This document shows, one piece after another, positions 1-6,341 of a stretch of DNA of 14,119 nt. The notes beneath the pieces were generated by a model. The model did not search any database. It was not told where the DNA came from and worked only from the letters and a program-made list of their open reading frames with translations. A program made the position numbers and the translations under genes. Position 1 is the stretch's first letter, and every line of letters begins with the position of its first letter. The DNA is taken from the NCBI GenBank assembly GCA_002342295.1, contig DDPR01000004.1, forward strand, positions 1 through 14,119. Direction: 5' to 3'. Source of the stretch: Burkholderiales bacterium UBA2463. Its GTDB lineage: Bacteria > Pseudomonadota > Gammaproteobacteria > Burkholderiales > Burkholderiaceae_A.

Positions 1-51
1 AGGGACCTACGGATTAACAGTCCGGTGCTCTACCGACTGAGCTATCGAGGA
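1..51 (-). tRNA. tRNA-Asn (anticodon GTT), 3' end cut by window edge
   Basis: Read on the minus strand, the sequence begins TCCTCGATAGCTCAGTCGGT and shows a 7-nt acceptor strand, TA, a D-arm with a GCTC/GAGC stem, and an anticodon arm CCGGA-CTGTTAA-TCCGT. The anticodon GTT lies at 16-18 on the plus coordinates, so the tRNA reads AAY (Asn). Four of five anticodon-stem pairs form; the first position is C/T. The variable region begins and then the window ends, so the T-arm, the 3' acceptor strand and the CCA end are outside. It lies 20 bp downstream of the TRAP permease gene on the same strand, with its own probable -10 box in the gap. The isotype is secure; the 3' boundary cannot be given. Confidence 0.93.
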
Positions 52-62
52 ACAGACCGAAA

Positions 63-68
63 ATTATA
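63..68 (-). promoter_or_regulatory. Probable -10 box (TATAAT) of tRNA-Asn
   Basis: The minus strand carries a perfect TATAAT between the dctM stop codon (71-73) and the tRNA 5' end (51). Eleven bases separate it from the mature tRNA, which would put the transcription start about 4-5 nt ahead of the mature 5' end. The -35 position would fall inside the last codons of dctM (about 86-91, TTCCTG on the minus strand), a poor match to TTGACA. The call therefore rests on the -10 box and its spacing. Confidence 0.45.
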
Positions 69-70
69 GC

Positions 71-1951
71 TTAGCCCCCGCCGTACAGGAACTTCGGCAG
101 CCAGAGCGTCATGCCCGGCCAGACGTACATGATGGCCATGCACAGGATGACGATGAGCATGTACGGCATCATCCCGGCAAAAATCTGATTCAAGGTGACG
201 TGAGGTGGTGAAACGCCCTTGAGATAGAAGGCAGACATCGCCACAGGCGGGGACAGGAAGGCAGCCTGCAGGTTTACGAAGACGAGGGTGCCCCAGAGGA
301 TTGGATCGATCTGGAAGTGCTGAAGCAGCGGCAGGAAGATGGGAACGAAGATCACGATGATCTCTGTCCACTCGAGGGGCCAGCCCAGCACAAAGATGAT
401 GGCCTGAGACAAAAGCATGAACTGCAGCGGTGTCAGGTCCATGCCCAGCACCCACTTTTCGATGAGTTGCTGTCCGCCCAGAATTGCAAAAACGGCAGAG
501 AAGAGGGCCGACCCCACGAAGAGCCAGCAGACCATCGAGGTGGTTTTTGCTGTGAGGAAGACCGCCTCCTTCGTTCTCTCGAAGTTGAGCGTCCCTGCCT
601 GGAGGGCAAGCAAGAATGCGCCTGCCGCACCCACCGCCGCAGATTCTGTCGCGGTGGTAATTCCCAAAAGAATAACCGCGAGCACCACGATGGTGAGGAT
701 GCCAAGCGGCGCAACCGACGAGGTGAGGAGCTTCAGAATCTCGAACTGCTCGTCGTTGAGTTTAATGTAGTAGTAGGCCAGTCCGAGCAGCGTCAGGATT
801 GAGCCAAGAGTGAAATAGAGTTCGAAATTCTCGGGTGGTCCTGCGGCGGAGGGCGGGGGGGCATCTGTGGACTTGTCGTCTGGTGCGGCATCAATCGCCA
901 CAAGCGCACCGTCACCCCCGTCCTCGGAGGTCGAGGGAGGGGCGTCTCCTACCGCGTCAATCGAAACTAGAACGTCATCACGCTGATTTTCGGTCGCGGT
1001 GGAGGAGGAATCTTGTGCAGAGACCACGGTGATGTTGGCCATGTCGTCAGCGACGTTGGCCTGATGAATCACCACATACCAGTAGGTCCCCCAGAGCGTG
1101 AGAACGGTGAGGAGCAGGGGAAAGAGCGCAAGCGCCAGGTTTTTTAAGATCTGGCTGTACGTCAGGCGCGCATCGCCTGCGGCCTGCAACAGTGCTCCGG
1201 GGGCAAAAACGGCCTTCACGGAGGCTACCAGCATGTTGTTCGAATAGCGATCCCGCAGAGTAGCGAGTGCCGGTGGAATGGGGACGATCAGCTTTTCGGG
1301 GGGGAGTTTGGGGGCAACCTTGGGCTCAATGATGGCCCAGCCAATGACGTAGACGAGGTAGAGGAAAGCCAGGAAAAAGCCTGGCAGCATGGCAGCCGCG
1401 TAGAGCTTGACGACAGATTGTCCGGCAACCGCCGCATAGACGATGATCATGACCGATGGGGGAATGAGAATGCCCAGCGTTCCTCCAGCCGTGATCACCC
1501 CAGAGGCGAGGCGCACGTCGTAGCCCGCGTTAAGCATGGGCCGCATGGCGATGACGCCCATGAGAACCACCACGGCACCGACCAGCCCACTTGCAATGCC
1601 CCAGAAGGTACAGATAACCAAGGTTGCTACAGCAAGCGAGGCGGGAAGGCCCCTGAAGGCCAGTTGAACGCTGTGAAACATCTTGTCCACGAGGGCGCCG
1701 CGTTCCATGACGTAGCCCATGAGCACAAAGAGCGGAATGGACAAGAGCGTGTCGTTGGTCATTCCCCCGTATGTTCTCTGCACCATCAGGGTGAAGATGC
1801 GGTTGTCAGTCCACGCCTGACTCGGGTCATAAAAGGCTGCGAAGCCAAACATCATGCCCAGCCCCATGAGGGTGAAGGCAGTCGGGAAGCCGAGCATGAT
1901 CACAACAACGATCAGGGCCAGCATGATGAGACCAAGGATCGGATCTCCCAT
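71..1951 (-). CDS. dctM: TRAP transporter large permease subunit (DctM family) with extended linker
   Basis: This is the 12-TM-type subunit that forms the translocation channel of a sodium-driven tripartite (TRAP) importer in the inner membrane. It is 626 residues, compared with about 430 for ordinary DctM. The N-terminal half has the family pattern: GFPTAF (21-26), 'SIPLFVLMGYVMERG' (71-85), and 'GGTLGILIPPSVMIIVYA' (156-173). The C-terminal half has 'ITTATESAAVGAAGA' (431-445) and 'FLSPPVAMSAFYLKG' (565-579). The halves are split by a long insert (about 210-400) containing extra membrane segments and an acidic Ser/Pro-rich stretch at about 300-375 with two related copies, LVSIDAVGD (328-336) and LVAIDAAPD (350-358). 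Oversized DctMs are known among TRAP systems for keto acids and related organic acids. The ATG at 1951 has AGGAGA at 1959-1964. It is 31 nt downstream of dctQ, so the two are surely co-transcribed. The substrate is not visible from the sequence. Confidence 0.93.
   Translation of the reverse strand: MGDPILGLIMLALIVVVIMLGFPTAFTLMGLGMMFGFAAFYDPSQAWTDNRIFTLMVQRTYGGMTNDTLLSIPLFVLMGYVMERGALVDKMFHSVQLAFRGLPASLAVATLVICTFWGIASGLVGAVVVLMGVIAMRPMLNAGYDVRLASGVITAGGTLGILIPPSVMIIVYAAVAGQSVVKLYAAAMLPGFFLAFLYLVYVIGWAIIEPKVAPKLPPEKLIVPIPPALATLRDRYSNNMLVASVKAVFAPGALLQAAGDARLTYSQILKNLALALFPLLLTVLTLWGTYWYVVIHQANVADDMANITVVSAQDSSSTATENQRDDVLVSIDAVGDAPPSTSEDGGDGALVAIDAAPDDKSTDAPPPSAAGPPENFELYFTLGSILTLLGLAYYYIKLNDEQFEILKLLTSSVAPLGILTIVVLAVILLGITTATESAAVGAAGAFLLALQAGTLNFERTKEAVFLTAKTTSMVCWLFVGSALFSAVFAILGGQQLIEKWVLGMDLTPLQFMLLSQAIIFVLGWPLEWTEIIVIFVPIFLPLLQHFQIDPILWGTLVFVNLQAAFLSPPVAMSAFYLKGVSPPHVTLNQIFAGMMPYMLIVILCMAIMYVWPGMTLWLPKFLYGGG
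826..1054 (-). repeat. Region encoding the low-complexity acidic linker of DctM, with an imperfect internal duplication
   Basis: Codons about 300-375 of dctM encode an Asp/Ser/Pro/Ala-rich stretch without hydrophobic segments. Two units, DDVLVSIDAVGDAPPS and DGALVAIDAAPDDKS, start about 22 residues apart and look like a diverged tandem duplication. Membrane segments flank it on both sides (about 272-295 and 376-397). Charges around those segments (lysines before the first, K/E-rich sequence after the second) suggest that the linker faces the periplasm. Its function is unknown. Confidence 0.6.
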
Positions 1952-1982
1952 GGTGCGTTCTCCTAGCGAATGCGCGTGTTAA

Positions 1983-2633
1983 TTAGGTGTTGCCCAGTCT
2001 GTGGTGAGCTGCCTCATCGATTGACTTAGCGTTCTTGATGGCCTGCTCTTTGGCCTCTTGGTCAACGTAGACGGACGCGGCCAGCTGCTGTTCCACGACA
2101 TCAATTTCTTCAGCGTCTTTGAGGCGCTCGGGCCACTCGCCGGTTCTGAGGCAGTAGACGCAACGAATGATCTCAATGATTCCTTGGAGCATCACCAGAC
2201 CACCGGCGATGGGAATGATGGATTTGAAGTGATAGACCGGTGGACCATTTGCGATCTGGGTGGTGTGTTCGCCGATGCGCCAGGAGTCAGCGGCGAAGGT
2301 ATAGCCGGCGTAGATGAGCGCTGCAATACCGGGCAGGAAAAAAGCAATGTAGAGAACGAGGTCGAAGAGGGCCTGGGTTCGTGGCTTCATGGAACCGTAG
2401 AGAAAGTCCCCCCTGACGTGGGCGTTCTGTGCCAGCGTGTAGGCCCCGCAAATCATGAAGGTGACGCCGTAGCTCATGACAGAGAGCTCGCCGATCCAGG
2501 CCGACGGTGCGCTCATTACATATCGACGAAAAACATCAATGCACACCATCACCATGAGCACAATGATGAGCCAGGCGGCTGCCTTGCCCACATAGGTACT
2601 GATCTTGTCTACCGTCAACATGAGTTGTTTCAT
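1983..2633 (-). CDS. dctQ: TRAP transporter small permease subunit (DctQ family)
   Basis: This four-helix membrane protein pairs with DctM in the inner membrane. From the chosen ATG (2633) it is 216 residues. Hydrophobic segments lie at about 20-35, 50-70, 90-115 and 135-160, with the family's 'CIDVFRRYVMSAPSAWIGEL' stretch after the first helix and 'GPPVYHFKSIIPIAGG' before the last. The C-terminal 50 residues form a charged Glu/Ala/Lys-rich tail (KDAEEIDVVEQQLAASVY...), probably helical and cytoplasmic. An in-frame ATG 48 nt upstream (2681) is rejected because it sits inside the transcription terminator at 2655-2689. The 2633 ATG is preceded by a modest purine-rich GAAGAG. The gene is downstream of dctP and upstream of dctM in the normal P-Q-M order; transcripts must read through the terminator to reach it. 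Confidence 0.9.
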   Translation of the reverse strand: MKQLMLTVDKISTYVGKAAAWLIIVLMVMVCIDVFRRYVMSAPSAWIGELSVMSYGVTFMICGAYTLAQNAHVRGDFLYGSMKPRTQALFDLVLYIAFFLPGIAALIYAGYTFAADSWRIGEHTTQIANGPPVYHFKSIIPIAGGLVMLQGIIEIIRCVYCLRTGEWPERLKDAEEIDVVEQQLAASVYVDQEAKEQAIKNAKSIDEAAHHRLGNT

Positions 2634-2654
2634 CGCTCGCTCTTCTGAACGGGT

Positions 2655-2689
2655 AAAAAAAAACGATTCGGGTGTCTCCACCCGAATCG
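2655..2689 (-). terminator. Intrinsic terminator/attenuator between dctP and dctQ
   Basis: On the minus strand a perfect 11-bp stem CGATTCGGGTG/CACCCGAATCG (2679-2689 and 2664-2674) closes a GAGA tetraloop (2675-2678) and is followed directly by nine T residues (2663-2655). It begins 21 bp after the dctP stop codon and ends 21 bp before the dctQ start. It should stop most transcripts after dctP, giving an excess of binding protein over the two permease subunits. It also rules out a dctQ start at 2681. Confidence 0.92.
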
Positions 2690-2710
2690 GTTCACATCAT
2701 ACAAAAAGAC

Positions 2711-3835
2711 TTAGGCTTTCTTCTTGGCGAAGTAGTGATCGTAAGCCATCTTGTAGTCGACATTGGTGAAGTTCTGCCAGCGGCCGGCACGCTGAGCAAA
2801 GGTACGCTGTGATTCCAGCACCTTTTTGAACATGGGGCTCTCGGAAGACTTCTTGGCGATCACATCATCCCAAGCCTTGAGTTGAGCCTGCAGGATGGAC
2901 TTCGGCGTTTGGAAGAACTTCACCTTGTCCTTGGTCTGCAGTTCAACGAAGTCTTTGGAGTACCGGTCTACGGCCTTCCAGGACATGTCAGCGGAAGCGG
3001 CCTGCGAGGCGTTGGCAATGATGGCCTTGAGCTCAGCGGGAAGCGCGTTGTACTTCGTTTTGTTGAAGATGATTTCGAACTGCTCGGAGCACTGGTGGAA
3101 GCTCTGCAGCATGCAGATCTTAGAGACGTCGGGAAAGCCCAGCACGCGGTCGGACGAGGCATTGTTGAACTCCGCTGCATCCAGCACGCCGCGGTCGAGG
3201 GCGGGGACGATGTCTGCGCCGGGAAGGGCCTGAACCGAGGCGCCCATGGCGTTGAAGATCTCAATGGAGAGGCCGACAGTGCGGTACTTCAGTCCCTTGA
3301 AGTCCTCGACCTTGGTGATGGGCTTCTTGAACCATCCGAGGGGCTGGGTGGGCATGGGGCCGTAGAGGAAGGACACCACGTCCATCTTCAGGCCGCTATA
3401 CACCTCGTTGAGGAGCTCTTTGCCGCCGCCATACTCGTGCCATGCGAGGAGCATGTTAGCGTCCATGCCGAAGGCCGGGCCCGATCCCCAGAGCGCCAGA
3501 GCACTGCTTTTGCCGTACCAGTAAGCCACCACGCCATGACCGCCGTCCAGGGTGCCGCTTGAGACCGCATCCAGCAGGTCGAAGGCCTTTACGACAGAGC
3601 CAGCCGGGAGGACCTCAATCTTGAGGCGACCGCCAGACATGGCGTTGACCTTGGCTGCATAGTCGTTCGCGTACTCATGGAAAATGTCTTTGGCTGGCCA
3701 GGTGGACTGAAAGCGCATGCTTACCGTCTGAGCGTGCGAGACCATGGGGAAACTGAGGGCGGCTGCGCCCGCGCCTGCGGCAGCGGTGCCCTTGAGGAAT
3801 TTACGGCGGGTTTTGGTTTGCTTTTGCTCTGACAC
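2711..3835 (-). CDS. dctP: TRAP transporter substrate-binding protein (DctP family), Tat-exported
   Basis: This periplasmic protein captures the substrate for the DctQM permease. It is 374 residues with a twin-arginine signal: R10-R11-K-F-L-K followed by an Ala/Gly-rich h-region and a likely cut after S-H-A35. The mature part has the DctP fold landmarks: 'FQSTWP' near the N-terminus, 'GTLDGGHGVVAYWYGKSSALA' (94-114), 'HEYGGGKELLNEVY' (133-146), the hinge segment 'GLKYRTVGLSIEIFNAMGAS' (181-200) with conserved Arg185, and 'LDAAEFNNASSD' (218-229). The 'YWYGK' and 'YGGG' motifs resemble the 2-keto-acid-binding (TakP-like) branch, so a mono- or dicarboxylic keto or hydroxy acid is a reasonable guess. 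The start is GTG at 3835, with AAGGAGA at 3841-3847 six bases upstream. It is first in the dctPQM unit and is followed immediately by a terminator. I saw no convincing promoter for it in the divergent region. Confidence 0.93.
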   Translation of the reverse strand: MSEQKQTKTRRKFLKGTAAAGAGAAALSFPMVSHAQTVSMRFQSTWPAKDIFHEYANDYAAKVNAMSGGRLKIEVLPAGSVVKAFDLLDAVSSGTLDGGHGVVAYWYGKSSALALWGSGPAFGMDANMLLAWHEYGGGKELLNEVYSGLKMDVVSFLYGPMPTQPLGWFKKPITKVEDFKGLKYRTVGLSIEIFNAMGASVQALPGADIVPALDRGVLDAAEFNNASSDRVLGFPDVSKICMLQSFHQCSEQFEIIFNKTKYNALPAELKAIIANASQAASADMSWKAVDRYSKDFVELQTKDKVKFFQTPKSILQAQLKAWDDVIAKKSSESPMFKKVLESQRTFAQRAGRWQNFTNVDYKMAYDHYFAKKKA

Positions 3836-3957
3836 TGCTGTCTCCTTGGAATGGATAAATCTGGTGGAAGGCTAGCCACGAATCCAGGGGCTGACCACCT
3901 AGGTTCTTCCCTAAAGACCGAGCCACGCTCAGTCATAGCCTTAGTTTGCCTTATTTT

Positions 3958-4013
3958 GGTGCGCCCATCCGACCTGGTGCATCAGTTCCTTATGGGCGGC
4001 TCAATTCGGTGCG
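3958..4013 (+). promoter_or_regulatory. Possible upstream activator half-sites (GGTGCR, three copies)
   Basis: GGTGCG (3958-3963), GGTGCA (3976-3981) and GGTGCG (4008-4013) lie roughly 80-135 bp before the predicted sigma-54 start site, which is where enhancer-binding proteins usually sit. GGTGCA is the half-site of the NtrC consensus TGCACC-N5-GGTGCA. No copy has a good partner half-site at the correct 5-bp spacing; GCGCC at 3961-3965 faces the second copy but with a 10-bp gap. Treat as a weak candidate. Confidence 0.25.
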
Positions 4014-4065
4014 TTTAAGGAGCGCCTCGGCCGGCCTGTTGCCCCCAATCTCCATTCGCACGACT

Positions 4066-4083
4066 CTGGCACGTCCATTGCAA
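4066..4083 (+). promoter_or_regulatory. Sigma-54 (RpoN) -24/-12 promoter of the cyn operon
   Basis: CTGGCACGTCCATTGCAA matches the RpoN consensus YTGGCACG-N4-TTGCW at every conserved position. The GG at 4068-4069 and GC at 4080-4081 have exactly 10 bases between them. The predicted start of transcription is about 4092-4093, giving a leader of about 30 nt before the cynA GTG at 4123. Sigma-54 promoters need an AAA+ activator; for a nitrogen-scavenging operon NtrC is the usual one. This site also argues against any translation start upstream of 4093. Confidence 0.85.
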
Positions 4084-4122
4084 AGGGGGCTACATCGCCA
4101 CTTCTCTTGGGAGCCTCGGTCC

Positions 4123-5493
4123 GTGTCTATCTTCTCCAACCCCTTTAGCGACAAATCGAACCTGAAAAGGTCCTGCCCCTGTGGCAAGCACGCTTCCCCC
4201 GAGGCTCACGCTCAGGCCGAGGCCATCGCTGCCCGCGGTAGCGATGGAGTCATTGGCAATGTGGTCGAGCAGGCGGTCATGCGGGCCCTCTTTCCCGAGG
4301 ATGCCGTTCGACGTTCTTTTCTGAAGGCGGTCGGGTCACCAACTGCCATGGCGGCCGTGTCGAGCCTGTTTCCGCTCGGGGTCGCCAAAGAGGCCTTTGC
4401 TCAGGGCACTGGGGCACTAGAGAAGACCAAGCTGAAAGTGGGCTTCATCCCAATCACCTGCGCAACGCCCATCATCATGGCCTCCCCAATGGGCTTTTAT
4501 GCCAAGCAGGGCCTCGATGTGGAGGTCGTCAAGACGGCCGGCTGGGCGGTCATTCGCGACAAGACCCTGAACAAGGAATACGACGCCGCCCACATGCTGT
4601 CTCCCATGCCCCTCGCGATCTCGCTCGGCATCGGTGCAGCGCCTCAGCCCTACACCATTCCAGCTATCGAAAACATCAATGGGCAGGCCATTACGCTCTC
4701 GATCAAGCATAAGGATAAGCGCGATCCAAAGCAGTGGAAGGGTTTTAAGTTCGCAGTCCCCTTCGATTACTCCATGCACAACTACCTCCTGCGCTACTAC
4801 CTGGCGGAGCATGGGCTTGACCCAGACCAGGATGTTCAGATTCGCGTGGTTCCTCCGCCCGAGATGGTGGCCAATCTTCGGGCCGACAACATTGATGGCT
4901 TCTTGGCGCCAGATCCTGTGAATCAGCGGGCCGTCTTTGACGGCGTTGGATTCATTCATCTGCTGTCCAAGGAGATCTGGGATGGCCATCCTTGCTGCGC
5001 CTTTGCCGCGAGCAAAGAGTTCATCCAGTCTTCACCCAACACCTATGCCGCCTTGCTTCGCGCCATTATTCAGGCGACCGCTTATGCGCGCGGCCCGGAG
5101 CACCGCAAGGAGATTGCTGAGGCCATTGCTCCTGCGAACTATTTAAACCAGCCCGTGACCGTCGTGGAACAGGTCCTCACCGGCACCTACGCCGACGGCC
5201 TTGGCAATGTGCGCAAAACCCCTGATCGGGTCGACTTTGATCCCTTTCCGTGGGAGTCCTTCGCGATCTGGATCCTCACTCAGATGCAGCGCTGGGGGCA
5301 GATCAAGGGCGAGGTCGACTATCAGAGGGTCGCCAAGGAGGTATTCCTGGCAACAGATGCTGCTCGATTGATGAAAGAGGCGGGTCTCACACCGCCCTCC
5401 ACGCGGTCCAAGACCTTTAAGGTGATGGGAAAGACCTTCGATCCCGCCAAGGCAAAGGACTACGCGCGCAGCTTCAAGATCAGGAGGGCCTAA
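4123..5493 (+). CDS. cynA: Cyanate ABC transporter substrate-binding protein (NrtA/CmpA family, Tat signal)
   Basis: This is the periplasmic receptor of an NrtABC-type anion importer, probably for cyanate given cynS three genes on. From the GTG at 4123 it has 456 residues. A cytoplasmic-style leader with C18-P-C-G-K-H23 and a His/Ala-rich helix precedes an unusually late twin-arginine motif, R63-R64-S-F-L-K. A hydrophobic stretch and AFA93|Q follow. The mature NrtA domain starts at 'LKVGFIPITCATPIIMASPMG' and includes 'DYSMHNYLLRYYLAEHGL', 'APDPVNQRAVFDGVGFIHLLSKEIWDGHPCCAFA' and 'DFDPFPWESFAIWILTQMQRWGQI', all typical of the family. The start is chosen because it follows the sigma-54 promoter, has GGGAG nine bases upstream, and keeps the CPCGKH segment that I recall from burkholderial homologues. 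An ATG at 4279 would also retain the Tat motif. A nitrate or bicarbonate ligand is the alternative, but no assimilatory nitrate reductase gene is in view. Confidence 0.87.
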   Translation: MSIFSNPFSDKSNLKRSCPCGKHASPEAHAQAEAIAARGSDGVIGNVVEQAVMRALFPEDAVRRSFLKAVGSPTAMAAVSSLFPLGVAKEAFAQGTGALEKTKLKVGFIPITCATPIIMASPMGFYAKQGLDVEVVKTAGWAVIRDKTLNKEYDAAHMLSPMPLAISLGIGAAPQPYTIPAIENINGQAITLSIKHKDKRDPKQWKGFKFAVPFDYSMHNYLLRYYLAEHGLDPDQDVQIRVVPPPEMVANLRADNIDGFLAPDPVNQRAVFDGVGFIHLLSKEIWDGHPCCAFAASKEFIQSSPNTYAALLRAIIQATAYARGPEHRKEIAEAIAPANYLNQPVTVVEQVLTGTYADGLGNVRKTPDRVDFDPFPWESFAIWILTQMQRWGQIKGEVDYQRVAKEVFLATDAARLMKEAGLTPPSTRSKTFKVMGKTFDPAKAKDYARSFKIRRA

Positions 5494-5496
5494 GTC

Positions 5497-6339
5497 GTGC
5501 AGTTTTCTCTCCGTCTAAGGGCGACGCTGTTGTCCGCTCTCTTGCTGGCACTGCTTCTCCTGGTCTGGCAGATTGGAACGACTCCCCCGCCGGCTCAGTC
5601 GGTCGTGGCAGATGAGTACGCCAAGCTCTTGGGTTCGGCCGCCGCGTCGGGGCAAAAGACCGCCTTTCCTCGGCCGATTGAGTTTGCTGAGAAGCTCATG
5701 GAGGCGGCCTCATCGCCGTTTTATAACCGGGGCCCGAACGACAAGGGCTTGGGGATCCAGCTGGCTTATTCCATCGGGCGCGTAGCACTCGGATTCGGGC
5801 TGGCGGCCTTGATTGCGATTCCCCTGGGATTTTTGATTGGAATGTCTGCACTTCTCACGAAGGCTCTCAACCCCTTCATCCAGGTGCTCAAGCCCGTCTC
5901 GCCCCTCGCCTGGATGCCGCTTGCGCTCTTTACCGTCAAAGACAGCAGCGTGTCCTCCATCTTTGTCATCTTCATCTGCTCGGTCTGGCCCATGCTGATG
6001 AACACGGCGTTTGGGGTGGCTTCGGTGCGGAAAGAGTGGCTGGATGTGGCCAAGACGCTTGAGCTCAAGCCCCTGAGGTGTGCGATCAGCGTCATCCTTC
6101 CCGCTGCGGCTCCCACCATCATGACGGGAATGCGGATCTCGATTGGCATCGCTTGGCTCGTGATTGTGGCGGCCGAGATGCTGGTCGGCGGAACGGGGAT
6201 CGGCTACTTCGTGTGGAACGAGTGGAACAACTTGTCCATCTCAAACATCCTCGTGGCCGTGCTTCTCATTGGTCTGGTCGGCATGGCGCTTGATGCGGGC
6301 TTTGCCAAATTGCAGACAACCCTCACTTACAAGGAGTAA
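5497..6339 (+). CDS. cynB: Cyanate ABC transporter permease (NrtB/SsuC family)
   Basis: This inner-membrane channel subunit works as a dimer with CynD. It is 280 residues. An N-terminal hydrophobic helix lies at 9-25, followed by an extended periplasmic stretch to about 90. The BPD_transp_1 core (about 90-270) has membrane segments near 93-115, 120-145, 152-172, 212-232 and 250-270. The EAA-type ATPase-coupling loop reads 'EWLDVAKTLELKPLRC...LPAAAPTIMTG' at about 180-211, and 'SPLAWMPLALF' (135-145) is typical of nitrate/sulfonate/cyanate permeases. The start is GTG at 5497, three bases after the cynA stop, with AGGAGG at 5482-5487 inside the end of cynA. It is certainly co-translated with cynA. 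The substrate is assigned from cynS. Confidence 0.9.
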   Translation: MQFSLRLRATLLSALLLALLLLVWQIGTTPPPAQSVVADEYAKLLGSAAASGQKTAFPRPIEFAEKLMEAASSPFYNRGPNDKGLGIQLAYSIGRVALGFGLAALIAIPLGFLIGMSALLTKALNPFIQVLKPVSPLAWMPLALFTVKDSSVSSIFVIFICSVWPMLMNTAFGVASVRKEWLDVAKTLELKPLRCAISVILPAAAPTIMTGMRISIGIAWLVIVAAEMLVGGTGIGYFVWNEWNNLSISNILVAVLLIGLVGMALDAGFAKLQTTLTYKE

Positions 6340-6341
6340 GC

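Larger units (their letters stand above)
3836..4122. other. Divergent intergenic control region between dctP and cynA
   Basis: This 287-bp stretch separates divergent dctP and cynA. It holds the dctP ribosome-binding site (3841-3847), an 8-bp palindrome ACCTAGGT (3897-3904), three GGTGCR half-sites (3958-4013), an IHF-like match (cATCAGttccTTA, 3980-3992, one mismatch to WATCARNNNNTTR), a sigma-54 promoter (4066-4083) and a short cynA leader. A reading frame open from 3946 runs through it in frame with cynA, but its TTG start and its position upstream of the promoter argue that it is untranslated. No sigma-70 promoter for dctP stands out. Confidence 0.6.

Noticed and set aside
1418..1966. A 182-residue plus-strand frame over the 5' part of dctM.
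   Set aside because: Its His/Glu/Asp-rich composition is what antisense of hydrophobic membrane-protein codons gives; not a gene.
2634..2681. A longer dctQ starting at the ATG at 2681 (16 extra residues).
   Set aside because: That codon lies in the stem of the intrinsic terminator at 2655-2689, and the added residues are encoded by the stem and the T-run.
2882..3562. A 226-residue open frame on the plus strand opposite dctP.
   Set aside because: It is a shadow frame: dctP is a clear, full-length family member on the other strand, and the antisense translation shows no recognisable domain.
3897..3904. Perfect palindrome ACCTAGGT in the dctP/cynA intergenic region.
   Set aside because: Only 8 bp with no extension of symmetry and no second copy; too short to call an operator.
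3946..4122. An in-frame N-terminal extension of cynA (59 extra residues from a TTG at 3946).
   Set aside because: The stretch is Arg/Ser/Leu-rich with no family resemblance, the TTG has no ribosome-binding site, and the sigma-54 promoter at 4066-4083 lies inside it, so it would not be transcribed from that promoter.
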